Source: Antitrichia curtipendula (lineage: Eukaryota > Streptophyta > Bryopsida > Hypnales > Leucodontaceae). From it: DNA of 64,000 bases. Below the pieces are notes generated by a model that had not been told where the DNA came from, made no database searches, and saw nothing but the letters and a program-made list of their open reading frames with translations. The position numbers and the translations under genes are program-made. Numbering within the stretch: position 1 is the stretch's first letter; each line of letters opens with the position of its first letter. Positions 48,317 through 58,198 of the stretch are shown piece by piece. The stretch lies in the NCBI GenBank assembly GCA_951230915.1, contig OX579634.1:16146725-16210724 (forward strand). Direction: 5' to 3'.

Positions 48317-48735
48317 TAAGGTAGGAGGCTCAGAAATGGCACATCCAAGGGCTGATCCACCTTTTTTTTGTGTATTTCATTGGACAGGAATAATTTAAGC
48401 TGATTTTTCAGACAAAGAAAAATAGATGAGGAATCTAACCCAAGTGATTTCATATTTTTCCAATCATTTTTGAATTACTTATGAATTTTCAAATGAGTTG
48501 GGTCATAGGATTTCCCTATTTATGATCCTAGGTCTTTTATAAACGGTTTGCTTGCAATTCTAAAGAAAGATGGGGAAAGCAAAACGAATGATTGGCTCTT
48601 GCAATTGATAATGCTTTTTTCCTTGATTCATTCAATGACTATACATGCCATTTTTAGAACCAACTCATGTCCATTTCACAGCCATTTATAGGGTCCGTTC
48701 TTAATGCCCGTTCCATTTCAGACCCTCCTACCTTA
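48317..48735. mobile_element. TA-flanked MITE (Stowaway-like), copy 2
   Basis: 419 bp, TAAGGTAGGAGGCTC at the left and GACCCTCCTACCTTA at the right. Homologous through most of its length to 29314-29726. It sits immediately upstream of the GC-rich leader of the UBZ4-type gene. Confidence 0.72.
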
Positions 48736-50433
48736 CCCCTAGACCATTCCAAGGCCATTTCTACCGTTTCTATGCCTGCGCTGACCTTGTCGATGTCTGC
48801 CACGGAAGTTTCATCCAGACCCCATGATATCCTCATCCTAGTTTCGTATGTTTCATCCACGATGATGAGTTTTCCACAGCCTTGGTTGGCCTGTCGTGCT
48901 AGTTGGGCTTTCCTGCATCTTGTTGCTCCGTCTTTCCATTGCTCATTTTGAGCCGTTGCTTTGTGCAAATGCGCTTCCGCACCTTCGCCTCGCCTGTTGT
49001 GGTGGTGGTGTCAGCGAGTTTCATCAGAATGTGCTTGATCCGGATCGATTTCGTTCCCGTTTGACTGAAGACAACGACTTTGTTTCCAACTCTTTTGACG
49101 TTAAGGTTATGGAACATTCGGCGACGACGGCCACTACGTTGCAAGTCCCTTGCTTCCTCTCGCTCCGGGATCATCTTGTAGATGCTTTTCTATCTCATCA
49201 TGCTCACCAATTGCATCGCCATCGTCGCCCGCTCGTCGGTTCCAGCCCCTGGTTAGTTTTGCTTTCAGATCACCAAGTTAGGGTTGCGTCTACATTTTGT
49301 TCAGTCGTTGGTGGTTTGTTTTGGTTTGTCTGTTTGGCTGCTATATCTGTGTTTGTAGAGAATTGGCGGTTGCTGCGTCGGATTTTGTGGTTTGGATTGT
49401 TGTCTTGGGGTGCGTAGGCCTGAATTTGGCCTAGTTAGGTTGAAATAGGATCTGGAAATAGGAAATTTGTAGGGCGAGCGTTTACTGTTGCTTGAATTTC
49501 TGCATTGGTTATATTGGTTATGGTGGTGAGAGAGCAAGGTGCTGGGAAGCTGCGATTGATCTTGCGGGTTTTAGGGTTCTCCTGCGTGTGAGGATAGGGA
49601 CTAATTAATAGCTCGGTGAAATTAATTGTCGTTGTGGTGATGTCGATTTCGCTTTTGATTCTTTCTCTTTTCAGTTTTGGCACTTTAAGATTAGAGAGAG
49701 TTCTGCGTGTCTCTGTGTCCGTGTGTAGGACTTCGCATGGCCTTTGTATTGAGATGACTGGATTTATGACGAGTCTTGGATCGCTTGTACGATAGGCAGC
49801 GCGTCGGTCTATCAGTCCTTTTGAAATATTGTATAGTTTAGAAGCTCAAGAGTTTGAAGTGAATTCAGAAGTGTTCTCATTGGGTTTCGTCCGTATAAGG
49901 ATGGTGCGGTGAAAGACAAAGGAACTTTAGTTAATAAGGTAAAACCTCAGCTCTAGTGGTTCTGGAGTTGTATGTATGGAGATTCCGATATTCTTGCTCC
50001 GGAGAAATAAATTGGTGGCCCGTCTGTGATGACGCCATGAAGGCAAAACTGAACCTCTGTGAAAGAATCTCTATTCAAATCCTTTTGGTCATGAAGATAA
50101 GGCGGAGGAATCAAGCCGTGTGTCCACATTTTTCATGAGCAATCTGTTTGGGTCTTTTTAATTCATTATGAAATGTCAGGGAGGATTGAAGTTGGAGGTG
50201 CTATATGCCTCCTACAGTGAGGATGATAAATGAACCAATTAGAACGCAACCATTGAGTATCAGGGTTTCCTGATTGCGAGATAGAAGTGGCAGCATGCAT
50301 GACTTGGATTGATGCGAGTGCTCAATCTTGCGTTCAGATGCGATTTTGCTGCTGAGGTGCGAGCTATAGAGAGGTGAGTGCAGGAGCTTGTACGCACAAG
50401 TTGTTGATATCGTTTTCAGCTGTTGGCTACGGA
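48736..50433 (+). promoter_or_regulatory. Promoter and 5' region of the UBZ4-type gene, possible 5' exon
   Basis: GC-rich from about 48,770 to 49,420, as at a plant gene start. A 173-codon plus-strand frame at 48896-49417 contains a plausible stretch (EHSATTATTLQVPC, SLRDHLVDAFLSHHAHQLHR) and could be a first coding exon or an upstream frame in the leader. An acceptor-like CGTTTTCAG ends at 50419, 14 bases before the ATG at 50434. No donor of matching phase could be chosen with confidence, so the upstream exon is left open. Confidence 0.35.
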
Positions 50434-53400
50434 ATGCATCTTCGGGGCACTGTGCTTGGTGTACGTGAAGAAGATCCTGAAACTGATGTGCCGTCAATGT
50501 CGACTCCTGGCAAAAAGAGGCAACTTCTTGGCAACGGTGGAGGTACTCGAAAGAAGGCCACTATTAGTCCCAACCACGAGAAGCCTTACAGTCTAAGAAG
50601 CTTTTTGAGGCCGATGGACAGAGGGACTGGGACTGGGACCGGCACCAGCACCGGGGCGGGAACAGGTACAGTGACCGGGACCACCTTCGAGTTCGATTCT
50701 GGAGAGGAGGATGCTACCCAAGTTCTAGAGGTAAAGCACGGTGATCAGAACGGAACTCTCGTATTGGATGACAGTCCTGATGAATCCGACACCGTTTACT
50801 TTAAGCGGAAGAGATCTTTGCGATTGAAGTCTCAAAACCATTTAAGCCCCGTGAAGGAGGAGTTGCACAAGGCATTCACAGGGAATTGTACTAAACGAAG
50901 GAGAGCTGATGCACAGAAAAAAGTTGGCGAGCAAGACAGGGAACCATCAGTGATCCTTGCATGGAAACACTGGTGCATGTATGAAGAGGATGATGAAGAG
51001 ATCGACGTGCTGGTTAATAAACGAGATGAGCGTCGGCGATTGGAAAGACAAAATGAACTCCAACGACAGGAGCACAAGAAAGAAGATGCAGGTAACAGCA
51101 CCTGGAAACCTTATAGATTTAGTATGATTCCTTAGTGTATCTAGGGATGCACTTGATCATCGGGAACTAAACCCAACGATGTCAGTGCCTAGAGCTAGAA
51201 TGTGAAATACCGTACTCGGATAGCAGGTTCGGCACTTTTGTGCCGTATATTTAATTTAAGTTCAAACTAAAATTCGGCACTTTTTAAGTATCATTTTTTT
51301 GAAAAATTCGGCAATAAGTTCAATTATATATCATTCAGAAACCATGTCACGGAGCTCCAAATGCCACTTAATATTTTGAGTGTATCAAGAGAAGAAGACT
51401 TAAGATTTTTATACAAGTGGGATGGTAGGAGTAAATCAACGACAATCCTAATATAAATCAGGATTAGTAGGAGCTTAATCGCTTATGTTTAAGTCATAAG
51501 TTGAAATTGTGTTCAAAGTAGAACTTCAGACCTTGTTATGGCATAGTAGGATAATGTTTTCCAAAAAACTTAGAACTAAGTTCATGTGAGAAATCAAGGT
51601 AACTTTCATCTTCGAAAATTTGTTTGAGATTTTGAGCCTCCAATCAAAAGTTATGGACAAAATTTAGAGGGGTTGGAAGATACATTTTCTTTGACATTTT
51701 CAAATATTCTCTCTGAATTTTGTCCATAATTTTTGATTGGAGGTTTGAAATCTCAAATGGATTTTTGGAGATGAAAGTTACATCAGGAAAATCAGGACAT
51801 GTTATTATGATGCCAACATAGTGCACTGAAATGCTATCAAGCTAATTTGGTGCCAACCTCCATGCAAACTCAGTATCAAACCTAGCATGAAGGTTGGTAC
51901 CAAATTAGCTTGATAGCGTTTCAATGCACCATATTGGCACCATATTCGCATGCATTGAACTTTGTGATGTAGTACCTTGATTTCCCAACTTTTTTTAGTT
52001 TAAATTTTTTTGAAAAAAATAATTTTACTATCCCAAAATGAGGTCTGAAGTCTTACATTGAACACAATTCCTGCTTTTTGACAATGAGTGATCAAACTTG
52101 CATCTTCAAATTGTCCCCATATTCTTTGAGGATTCATGATGGACAATTGATTTCATTATAAGAACAGCCTCTTCATCCTTCATTTTTACGAAATGTCAAT
52201 AAAATAATTCCTTCATTTTACCATCAATAAATTTTCTTGAAAGTAGATGGCCAAATGATAGATTGGTATTTGACTTAATGGATTGTTATTAGATTCTTTG
52301 AATTTTAGGCAAACCATCTTTACATTTATTTGTAGATATGGTTGTCTGATCCTAGAATTAGCAGAAAAATTTGGCACTTTTTTTTTATTAATTTAAGCTG
52401 AACCTGCTATCTGAGTACGGTATTCTTGGTCTAAGTTTCTGTTGTGACCTTTTCATTATTTATTTATTTATATATTGTTTCCTTGAAGCTCACAGTTTGT
52501 TCGTGTGGTTGTTACAGCTGACAACACTGAAATTGAAGCGCCAGAAAATTTGATGTCTTCGAACAATGAAGCCCAGATTGCGCTTGAGGGGGCAAGAGAA
52601 GAAGTGAAAGATGAGTCCCAAACGTTGGAGCTACCTCTAGTCACCGAAAGTGGTGCCTCACACGTGGACAAGAGGGCGGTGGTTTCGGGAGACCTTCGAT
52701 CTTTAACTGGTAGTGATGACCGTCCTGTGCCCGTCGTAAGTGGAGAGGGAGCGGAAGGCAGTAACACACCCGCGGGAATCGACAGCAAGCTGAGAAAGTC
52801 ACCCGGAAGGAAGGGTACGAGTGACAGTGATATCGAGATTGCAAGTGGGGCTGCTCCGGTAAATGTCAACCTGGCGGTGGGAGACAGGCTTGGTGGCATT
52901 CAGTCTAGGGCTGGTAGCACCCAGGCTCTGATAATAGGGGATCAGCAAACCGATCCATCCTTTTTTTCAGCTCAAGAAGACAGTATGGTCCTGGATACAA
53001 TTGCTGAAGGTGTGACAACCAATTCCATTGCCGCAATAACATCTCACGAATCTATTTCTCAATCTACTCTTAATGATATTTGCACCAAGCCCAAGGCACA
53101 TGGAGGAGACAAAAAGAAGGGTATCCACGAAAGTGGCACATCCTACTGTGGCAGGCATGGAGATGATGTGATAGTAGATCTCGATGAGCAACAAGATGGA
53201 ACAGATGGTGTGGAGCCCGCTGTTGAAAAGCTTGGTGTTGGTGATTCAGTCGGATTTGGGGTGCCTGGCAGTGTTCCTGAGAGCTCAAATCAGTTGCATG
53301 GCAGCTACCCTACCCTCAACATATGTGGCACGTACGTGGAGCTGTCGAACATGTTTCAAGGATGAGTTCTTATTCTTTAGAAGATGCTTGTTAGCGTTAA

Positions 53401-54489
53401 TTGTTGTACCGCATTGTTTTTAAATTTTTGGGATAGGATTTTTGAAGACTCGATTCACTTTCTAACTCTAGAGCATTGTGTTTACGATGGCATATGGGTT
53501 GGTTTCTGCAGGAGTGAACAGGATTGGGGCCAGTCAAGTGGATCTGCAGTGCCTATTGTTGCAACTTGCCTGGGGATTGAAGTCTGTGAGGAGCAGGGTG
53601 AAAGCATAGGTGAACCGAATGAAGTTGCGCACAGAAGAGGAAAGCAGAAAGTGATTGAGCTGAGTGACGAGGAAGAAGACAGTAACAGAGTGAGTATTGA
53701 GCGGCGTGTGCATTCTGAACAGCACAGCTACCACGGACTTGAAGGTCCGACTCGGTCTTATGGGGATGCAGGCGGTGCCACTATTAGTGGTGCTGAGATT
53801 AGTAGTGTGGATGTTGGAGGAAGGTTTGGAGTTGCTGGCCGTCATCCTGCCTTGGCTGAGCATCTCAGGCTTGTGGAGTACGATGACACAGACGGGGGAA
53901 CTGTGGAAAGCAATGCTCCATTTCAAGCCAGCGCTGGGTTAGACGAGGAGCGAGTGAAAACTTATAGACGGCGAGGCCGGAACCAAGGCAAAGCTATGGC
54001 CGGAGAAGATAGTGGTGAAGAGGTTCGAGGCCCGACCACAAGGCGAGATGGGGAGTCCAGTGATGTTGACAGTCATGAGGGACAGCTGGGTGGAGATTTA
54101 CGACCTGCAGGTACCCTCAGTTTCTTTTCGTTTATTGGAGTGATCCTTAAATTCATTGAAGTGCGGGGAGGGGCTGATCTTGTTTCAGTGAAGACGTAAA
54201 TCTAATGAATATTGCAGTGAATATCTGCTGGCATGCCTTTTTTTTGTGTTCACTGACGAATCTGAAATAGTCTTGAATTCAAGGATAACTCTACTTCCTC
54301 TTTTATGTGACCGAGCATTGCGTTTGCTATCTGTTTGCGCATCCCTTCTACCATTTTTGGTCACTCGTGTGCTGGCTATGTGCTGCAGTTGCTCCCATCT
54401 ACTGCCCAGTATGCAGCCAGGAGCTCGAAGCAGACATGTCGAATGAGAGAATCAACGATCACATCGATAAATGCCTCCGCCAATTTTAG
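50434..54489 (+). CDS. Acidic nuclear-type protein with SIM-like motifs and C-terminal UBZ4-like zinc finger
   Basis: Four exons join in frame: 50434-51091, 52518-53331, 53512-54110 and 54389-54489. The GT-AG introns have phases 1, 2 and 1, all matching, giving 723 residues. The last exon encodes a Cys2-His-Cys knuckle, C696-C699-H715-C719 (CPVCSQ... NDHIDKC), like the UBZ4 ubiquitin-binding finger of RAD18-type and translesion-synthesis proteins, although the Cys-His spacing is longer than in RAD18. Hydrophobic-acidic stretches resembling SUMO-interacting motifs occur at residues 109-119 (LVLDDSPDESD), 437-446 (VIVDLDEQQD) and 538-547 (VIELSDEEED). The rest is charged and low in order: a Gly-Thr run near residues 62-85, and a charged probable coiled coil (DERRRLERQNELQRQEHKKE) at the end of exon 1. 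No catalytic domain is seen. A role in SUMO/ubiquitin-directed DNA repair is an inference; the family is not recognised. Start chosen as first Met after the acceptor; an upstream exon is possible. Confidence 0.72.
51206..52424. mobile_element. 1.2 kb TIR/foldback transposon inside intron 1
   Basis: The left end AATACCGTACTCGGATAGCA and right end (inverse of AATACCGTACTCAGATAGCA) form a ~28 bp inverted pair with two mismatches. Inside are nested inverted repeats: GCCTCCAATCAAAAGTTATG against its inverse around 51640-51750, and a long hairpin at 51812-51945. No reading frame above 60 codons. Segments match the element at 8388-9372. No clear target duplication is visible. Confidence 0.78.
51812..51945. 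repeat. Hairpin with ~55 bp arms in the intronic transposon
   Basis: GCTATCAAGCTAATTTGGT in the left arm and ACCAAATTAGCTTGATAGC in the right arm are exact inverses. Pairing extends outward through GTGCACTGAAA / TTTCAATGCAC with few mismatches and inward through CCAACCT / AGGTTGG and CATGC / GCATG. Confidence 0.8.
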
Positions 54490-55145
54490 ACTGGAGATTG
54501 TGGCTGCACCTCACATCTGCTAGCATAGGCTCTCGGGTTCAAGATAATGTACTCACGTCGTCTGCAATAGTCTAACGTAACTCATTCTCCGGCTAAGCGA
54601 CTTTCGCTGGAGGAAGAGGTTTGCACATTGGTGCATTTCCATCTCCAGCTTTTGTTCTCGTGTAATAACCCTTCTCAGCTTATGTCCTTTAGTTTCCTCT
54701 GATAGTTGTGTGCTTTTCCGCGGCAACGGGATACGCAGACCTTGATCAGATGGGAGTTCGTCTGGAGGTTCATGAGGTTACCTATATCTGATACGAGCCT
54801 GATACAGCTACTTGTACGCTTGTTCAATGGGGATTTTGTAGTTCACAAGAGAAATTACTTGTGAACATTCATGCTTTTATTTTGTTGTGATGAAGGTGAG
54901 TTGTCCGAGACGTGCTAGATCATTTTACTGCTTCCATTGCAGACAGGTGCGATTTTAGAGATTGGCGATACATCAGTAAGTATTTGGGGTCTTCTAGCAT
55001 AGAAGCAAAAGGCGCAGGAACTGCTGCTCGATGTTTGTTGAACAGGCAGGGACTGAAGTGATGCCCTGTTTCAGTATTTCAGTTTTTTCAGTTTTCGGAG
55101 TTTGGCTTATTGTATGGAGCAAAAGTCAGATTCAGAGTGGAGTGT
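54490..55145. other. 3' flank of the UBZ4-type gene
   Basis: Probably its 3' UTR at the left, then intergenic. T-rich, with no gene seen. Confidence 0.4.
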
Positions 55146-55275
55146 TTTGAAGGATGCCGAGGCTGAAAAGTGGTTGTTCAGTGTAGAAACAAATATTGCA
55201 CCTATTGGTCCAATAATTGGAGCAGTTTTGGTGACTACCGGTACCTTGGTCATGGGGACCTTGGTCAGGGTTAAA
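55146..55275 (+). pseudogene. Short decayed coding-like repeat, copy B
   Basis: Related to 36067-36213: AAGGATGCCGAGGCTGAAAA and CACCTATTGGTCCAATAAT match the other copy, but a shift between them puts KDAEAEKW and CTYWSNN in different frames. The 144-codon open frame at 55102-55536 that covers it is therefore probably not a real gene. Confidence 0.4.
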
Positions 55276-55939
55276 TTCGTAGCAGGTTTAAGGCTCAAGT
55301 TCGCCCAACTGGAATCGTTAACCATGACAAAGTTCAATGGGTTTGTCAATTGTCAAATCTTGCAATTCCTGCTGCTGAGTTTGCTATTTGTGATCACTTG
55401 GGCACAGCATATTTGTCATCCCCCAAATTCCTCGCCTTACTCTGGCACCTGTTCTGATCTCATTCATCATCTGACTCGGAATAGCAGTCATAAAAACACC
55501 GTTGACAAAGAGCTGTCAGAGCACTGCCAGAATTAGGGTTTCGTCATTTGTAAGAACCAGAGATGATTCACACATCATACGTTCATAAATATGTACGTTA
55601 TGTTGAGGGTTCAAATTGGCAGTTGGGGTTTAGGACTTTAGGGTGTCGAATCACTGCATTACTAGAGGTCCTTGGTGATGGTGACACTGGTGATGCGTGT
55701 TTGCATCACCGACGGGACAATTGTGGGCGATTGTCTCAATTCTCCACACACGCATCTCCTTCACGTGCATAGTTGCATCAACCGACTCTTCCAATATAGT
55801 GGAGCCACCTGTAACCGATCAAATAAGCAATTGTAGACATGATCTAGAGTTGTGTAAAGCAAAGTAAATATTTTCAGAGATGCAGAGATAGAAATGATGA
55901 GGATTGCTAAAATTTGGTAAATTTTGTTGCTTGAAGTAA
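55276..55939. other. Interval without a supported gene
   Basis: Short frames only. A GGTGATGGTGACACTGGTGA low-complexity patch occurs near 55674. Confidence 0.4.
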
Positions 55940-56175
55940 AATTACTACGAAATTTGGAAACCAAAAGTTGGTCTAGACCAAAGGCCAATTCCAATCATTC
56001 CAAAGAACTGTTTTCCCACTCACTACTTCCTACTTTCTTGTTCACTTCTTCGGGACATGTGTCATGACCATACTAGTCCCAACTTTGAAAAGGAGCAAAA
56101 AAACACTTTCCGAGCTTTGATTAGAAATTTGTTCCAGCCTTGGTTGGAAATAACTTTTGGGTATGGGGCTCTGGT
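55940..56175. repeat. Dispersed repeat, copy B
   Basis: Matches the outer parts of 38003-38570 (GGAAACCAAAAGTTGGT, TTTTCCCACTCACTACTTCC, GGACATGTGTCATGAC) without the ~330 base insertion found there. Confidence 0.6.
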
Positions 56176-56882
56176 TGGGAATGGGTGGTCCTACCTTAGC
56201 TTTTTATGAACGGCTTTGATCTGGCGAAACATTTCCAATTGCAACGATTTGTGAAGATCTTCGCTTCTTGCTGACACCTGTACCGAACAATTTTATATCC
56301 ATTGTGCTTGATTACTCAGATCCCAAGGTACTTGAAATTCCATGGGCTTGCAACTTCCCCATCTGTAATGCAGGAGCTCAGAATTCGTCTCCACAGTATG
56401 CCCCTTGTCCTGTCCTGTGCATTTTCCCTCCATTCCAATCTTCTGCTGTTGGTGCCTGTTAAAAAGAAATGGAAAAAAAAGAATCACAGTTTCAATTGGA
56501 ATTGAAGTTTGAATATCACGACCAAGCGTTGTGTTTCTGTCTGTGGCTGTTGAGAATCGAATCTGTTGGGCTTTCCTTGGATTTCATGCCAGGAGCGCAG
56601 CTTTTTGTTTGAAGTAGAAGGCAACTAAACCACGAAACATGGGTTGTTCCATTGGATGTCACCTAAAATCTGTCACCTCAAACACAGGTTTCTTATAGTG
56701 ATGCCACAGAGTGATGCTTGACTTTGTGATGTTGTTGACAATTTGGAATAGTTCAAAGCTTTTGGTGCCGTTTCATCTCGCATCTAGACTTGGTTAGAGG
56801 TTTTCATCCTCCAGTGCTTCACATCGTCCCAGTTCAATACTGGCCTGGTGCTTTCACCGAAATAATATTACAGCAACACTTA
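56176..56882. other. Interval with one hairpin-MITE relic
   Basis: No gene. ATGTCACCTAAAATCTGTCACC-like sequence ending TTATAGTG at about 56651-56702 is a single-arm relic of the 45599-45782 element. Confidence 0.45.
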
Positions 56883-57153
56883 TGGTAGGTACACCCAAAT
56901 GTGCCACTAACCTTGAACCACCATCTATACTATGTGTATATCTCCAAAATAAGTTCTGTACCTATGTGGAAGAAACGCTTTTAGAACCAAACTTTGTTCC
57001 TCAATAACTTTTGCATACAGTATCGAAATGTTGTGTTCTCTGGTGCGTTGGAACCTCCTTTCACTTGCCTACAAGAATATATGAAGATTTGACCAGTCTA
57101 ATAATAGTAATTAGGCTCAGTAGCAAAAAGTGGCGGTTTTGGGTGTACCTACT
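56883..57153. mobile_element. Tourist-like (PIF/Harbinger) MITE, copy B
   Basis: 271 bp, same ends as 37725-37995 and closely similar throughout. Flanked by TTA at 56880-56882 and 57154-57156. Non-coding. Confidence 0.88.
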
Positions 57154-57259
57154 TTAGACTCAAATTTGGATTCAGTTTGGGATGCTACTCCATAGGTGAA
57201 TGGCAGGCTATGCCCTCCATTTCCTCTGCTGGTCTAGAGTTACACCTATGAGCTATTAA

Positions 57260-58194
57260 CCCCGAAAGGACCAAACACCGTTTTTTGACAACATAGCGAT
57301 TTTGGGCAGCTCACTATGACCGGAATTTTTCTTTTTTTTCTTTGAAATTTTCACATAAGATGTGCCCGAGGAGTAGCTTTAAGGTCCAACAATTTTCATA
57401 ACTTTTGACTACATGGTTAAAAAGTTATTGCATGATATGTCATTTTCATTGTTCGGCGGGCAGCCGGGGCAGCAAAAAAAAATTCTTTAAAAATCACTTT
57501 TAAAAAAAACTAAAATTTGAAATTGGTTCTTTAGATTTATATGTACGTGGGAGGCTTTGAATCATTCCATTCCGATCAATGAGTCAAAAGTTATGAGGAT
57601 TCTTAGTTTGAGGGTAGTTATGGAATCTCTACTCTAAAATAAACTTTGAAGTCCTTTATTTAACTCGATTTTCAATATTTTTGAAAAAAAATAAAAACAT
57701 TGGGTGTAGATTGTTTATTACAACATTACAATCGTTGGGATTGGCATTTTTCAATTTGATAAATAAATTCTTGACAATTTAGTGCTTTGAATCATTTTCT
57801 ACCTCTTCCTACTTACTATTTTTTTCCTGTATGTTGTACAATTCCAAATGATCTGAAATTTTTTAAGCATGTAGCCAACTTGCCTTGAAGAATAAATCCA
57901 AAGAGTAACCATCATTTTGGACATTTTTTCATACAAATGTGACATTGTGGAGGGCAGCTGCCTGTTTTTTCGCAGGGACAAAAAAAGGATTTTTGTCAAT
58001 TCAAACGCTATTATCTTGCAATCCACTTAGTGGAAAATTCTGAAATTTTTTCCACATCTTCTTAAACAAGTTTACTACAAGATCCTATGGCTCCAAGTGT
58101 CCAAAAATGTTTTTTTTCTAAAATTTGGCACTAGTATTAGAAATGGCAGTTCTGGAGCGTTTTGGGTGAAAACATAGTCAAAAACCTTTAGGGG
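57260..58194 (+). mobile_element. TTAA-flanked non-autonomous transposon, copy 5
   Basis: 935 bp, the same length as copy 1 (10581-11515) and nearly identical along the whole element, so these two moved or were copied recently. Starts CCCCGAAAGGACC, ends CCTTTAGGGG, bordered by TTAA at 57256-57259 and 58195-58198. The 75-codon minus-strand frame at 57799-58026 matches that of copy 1 with a handful of changes and no stops. Confidence 0.82.
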
Positions 58195-58198
58195 TTAA

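Larger units (their letters stand above)
51092..52517 (+). other. Intron 1 of the UBZ4-type gene
   Basis: Donor GATGCAG|GTAACA at 51092 and acceptor GTTACAG|CTGACA at 52517. Splitting the Ala codon G|CT keeps the frame. At 1426 bases it is far longer than introns 2 (53332-53511, 180 bases) and 3 (54111-54388, 278 bases), because a transposon occupies most of it. Confidence 0.75.

Noticed and set aside
48654..48968. Minus-strand frame near the start of the UBZ4-type gene
   Set aside because: Partly inside the TA-flanked MITE end and antisense to the GC-rich leader; no recognisable domain.
55102..55536. 144-codon plus-strand open frame as a gene
   Set aside because: It covers a decayed coding repeat in the wrong frame and has no motif; downstream hydrophobic stretch looks like chance T-rich codons.
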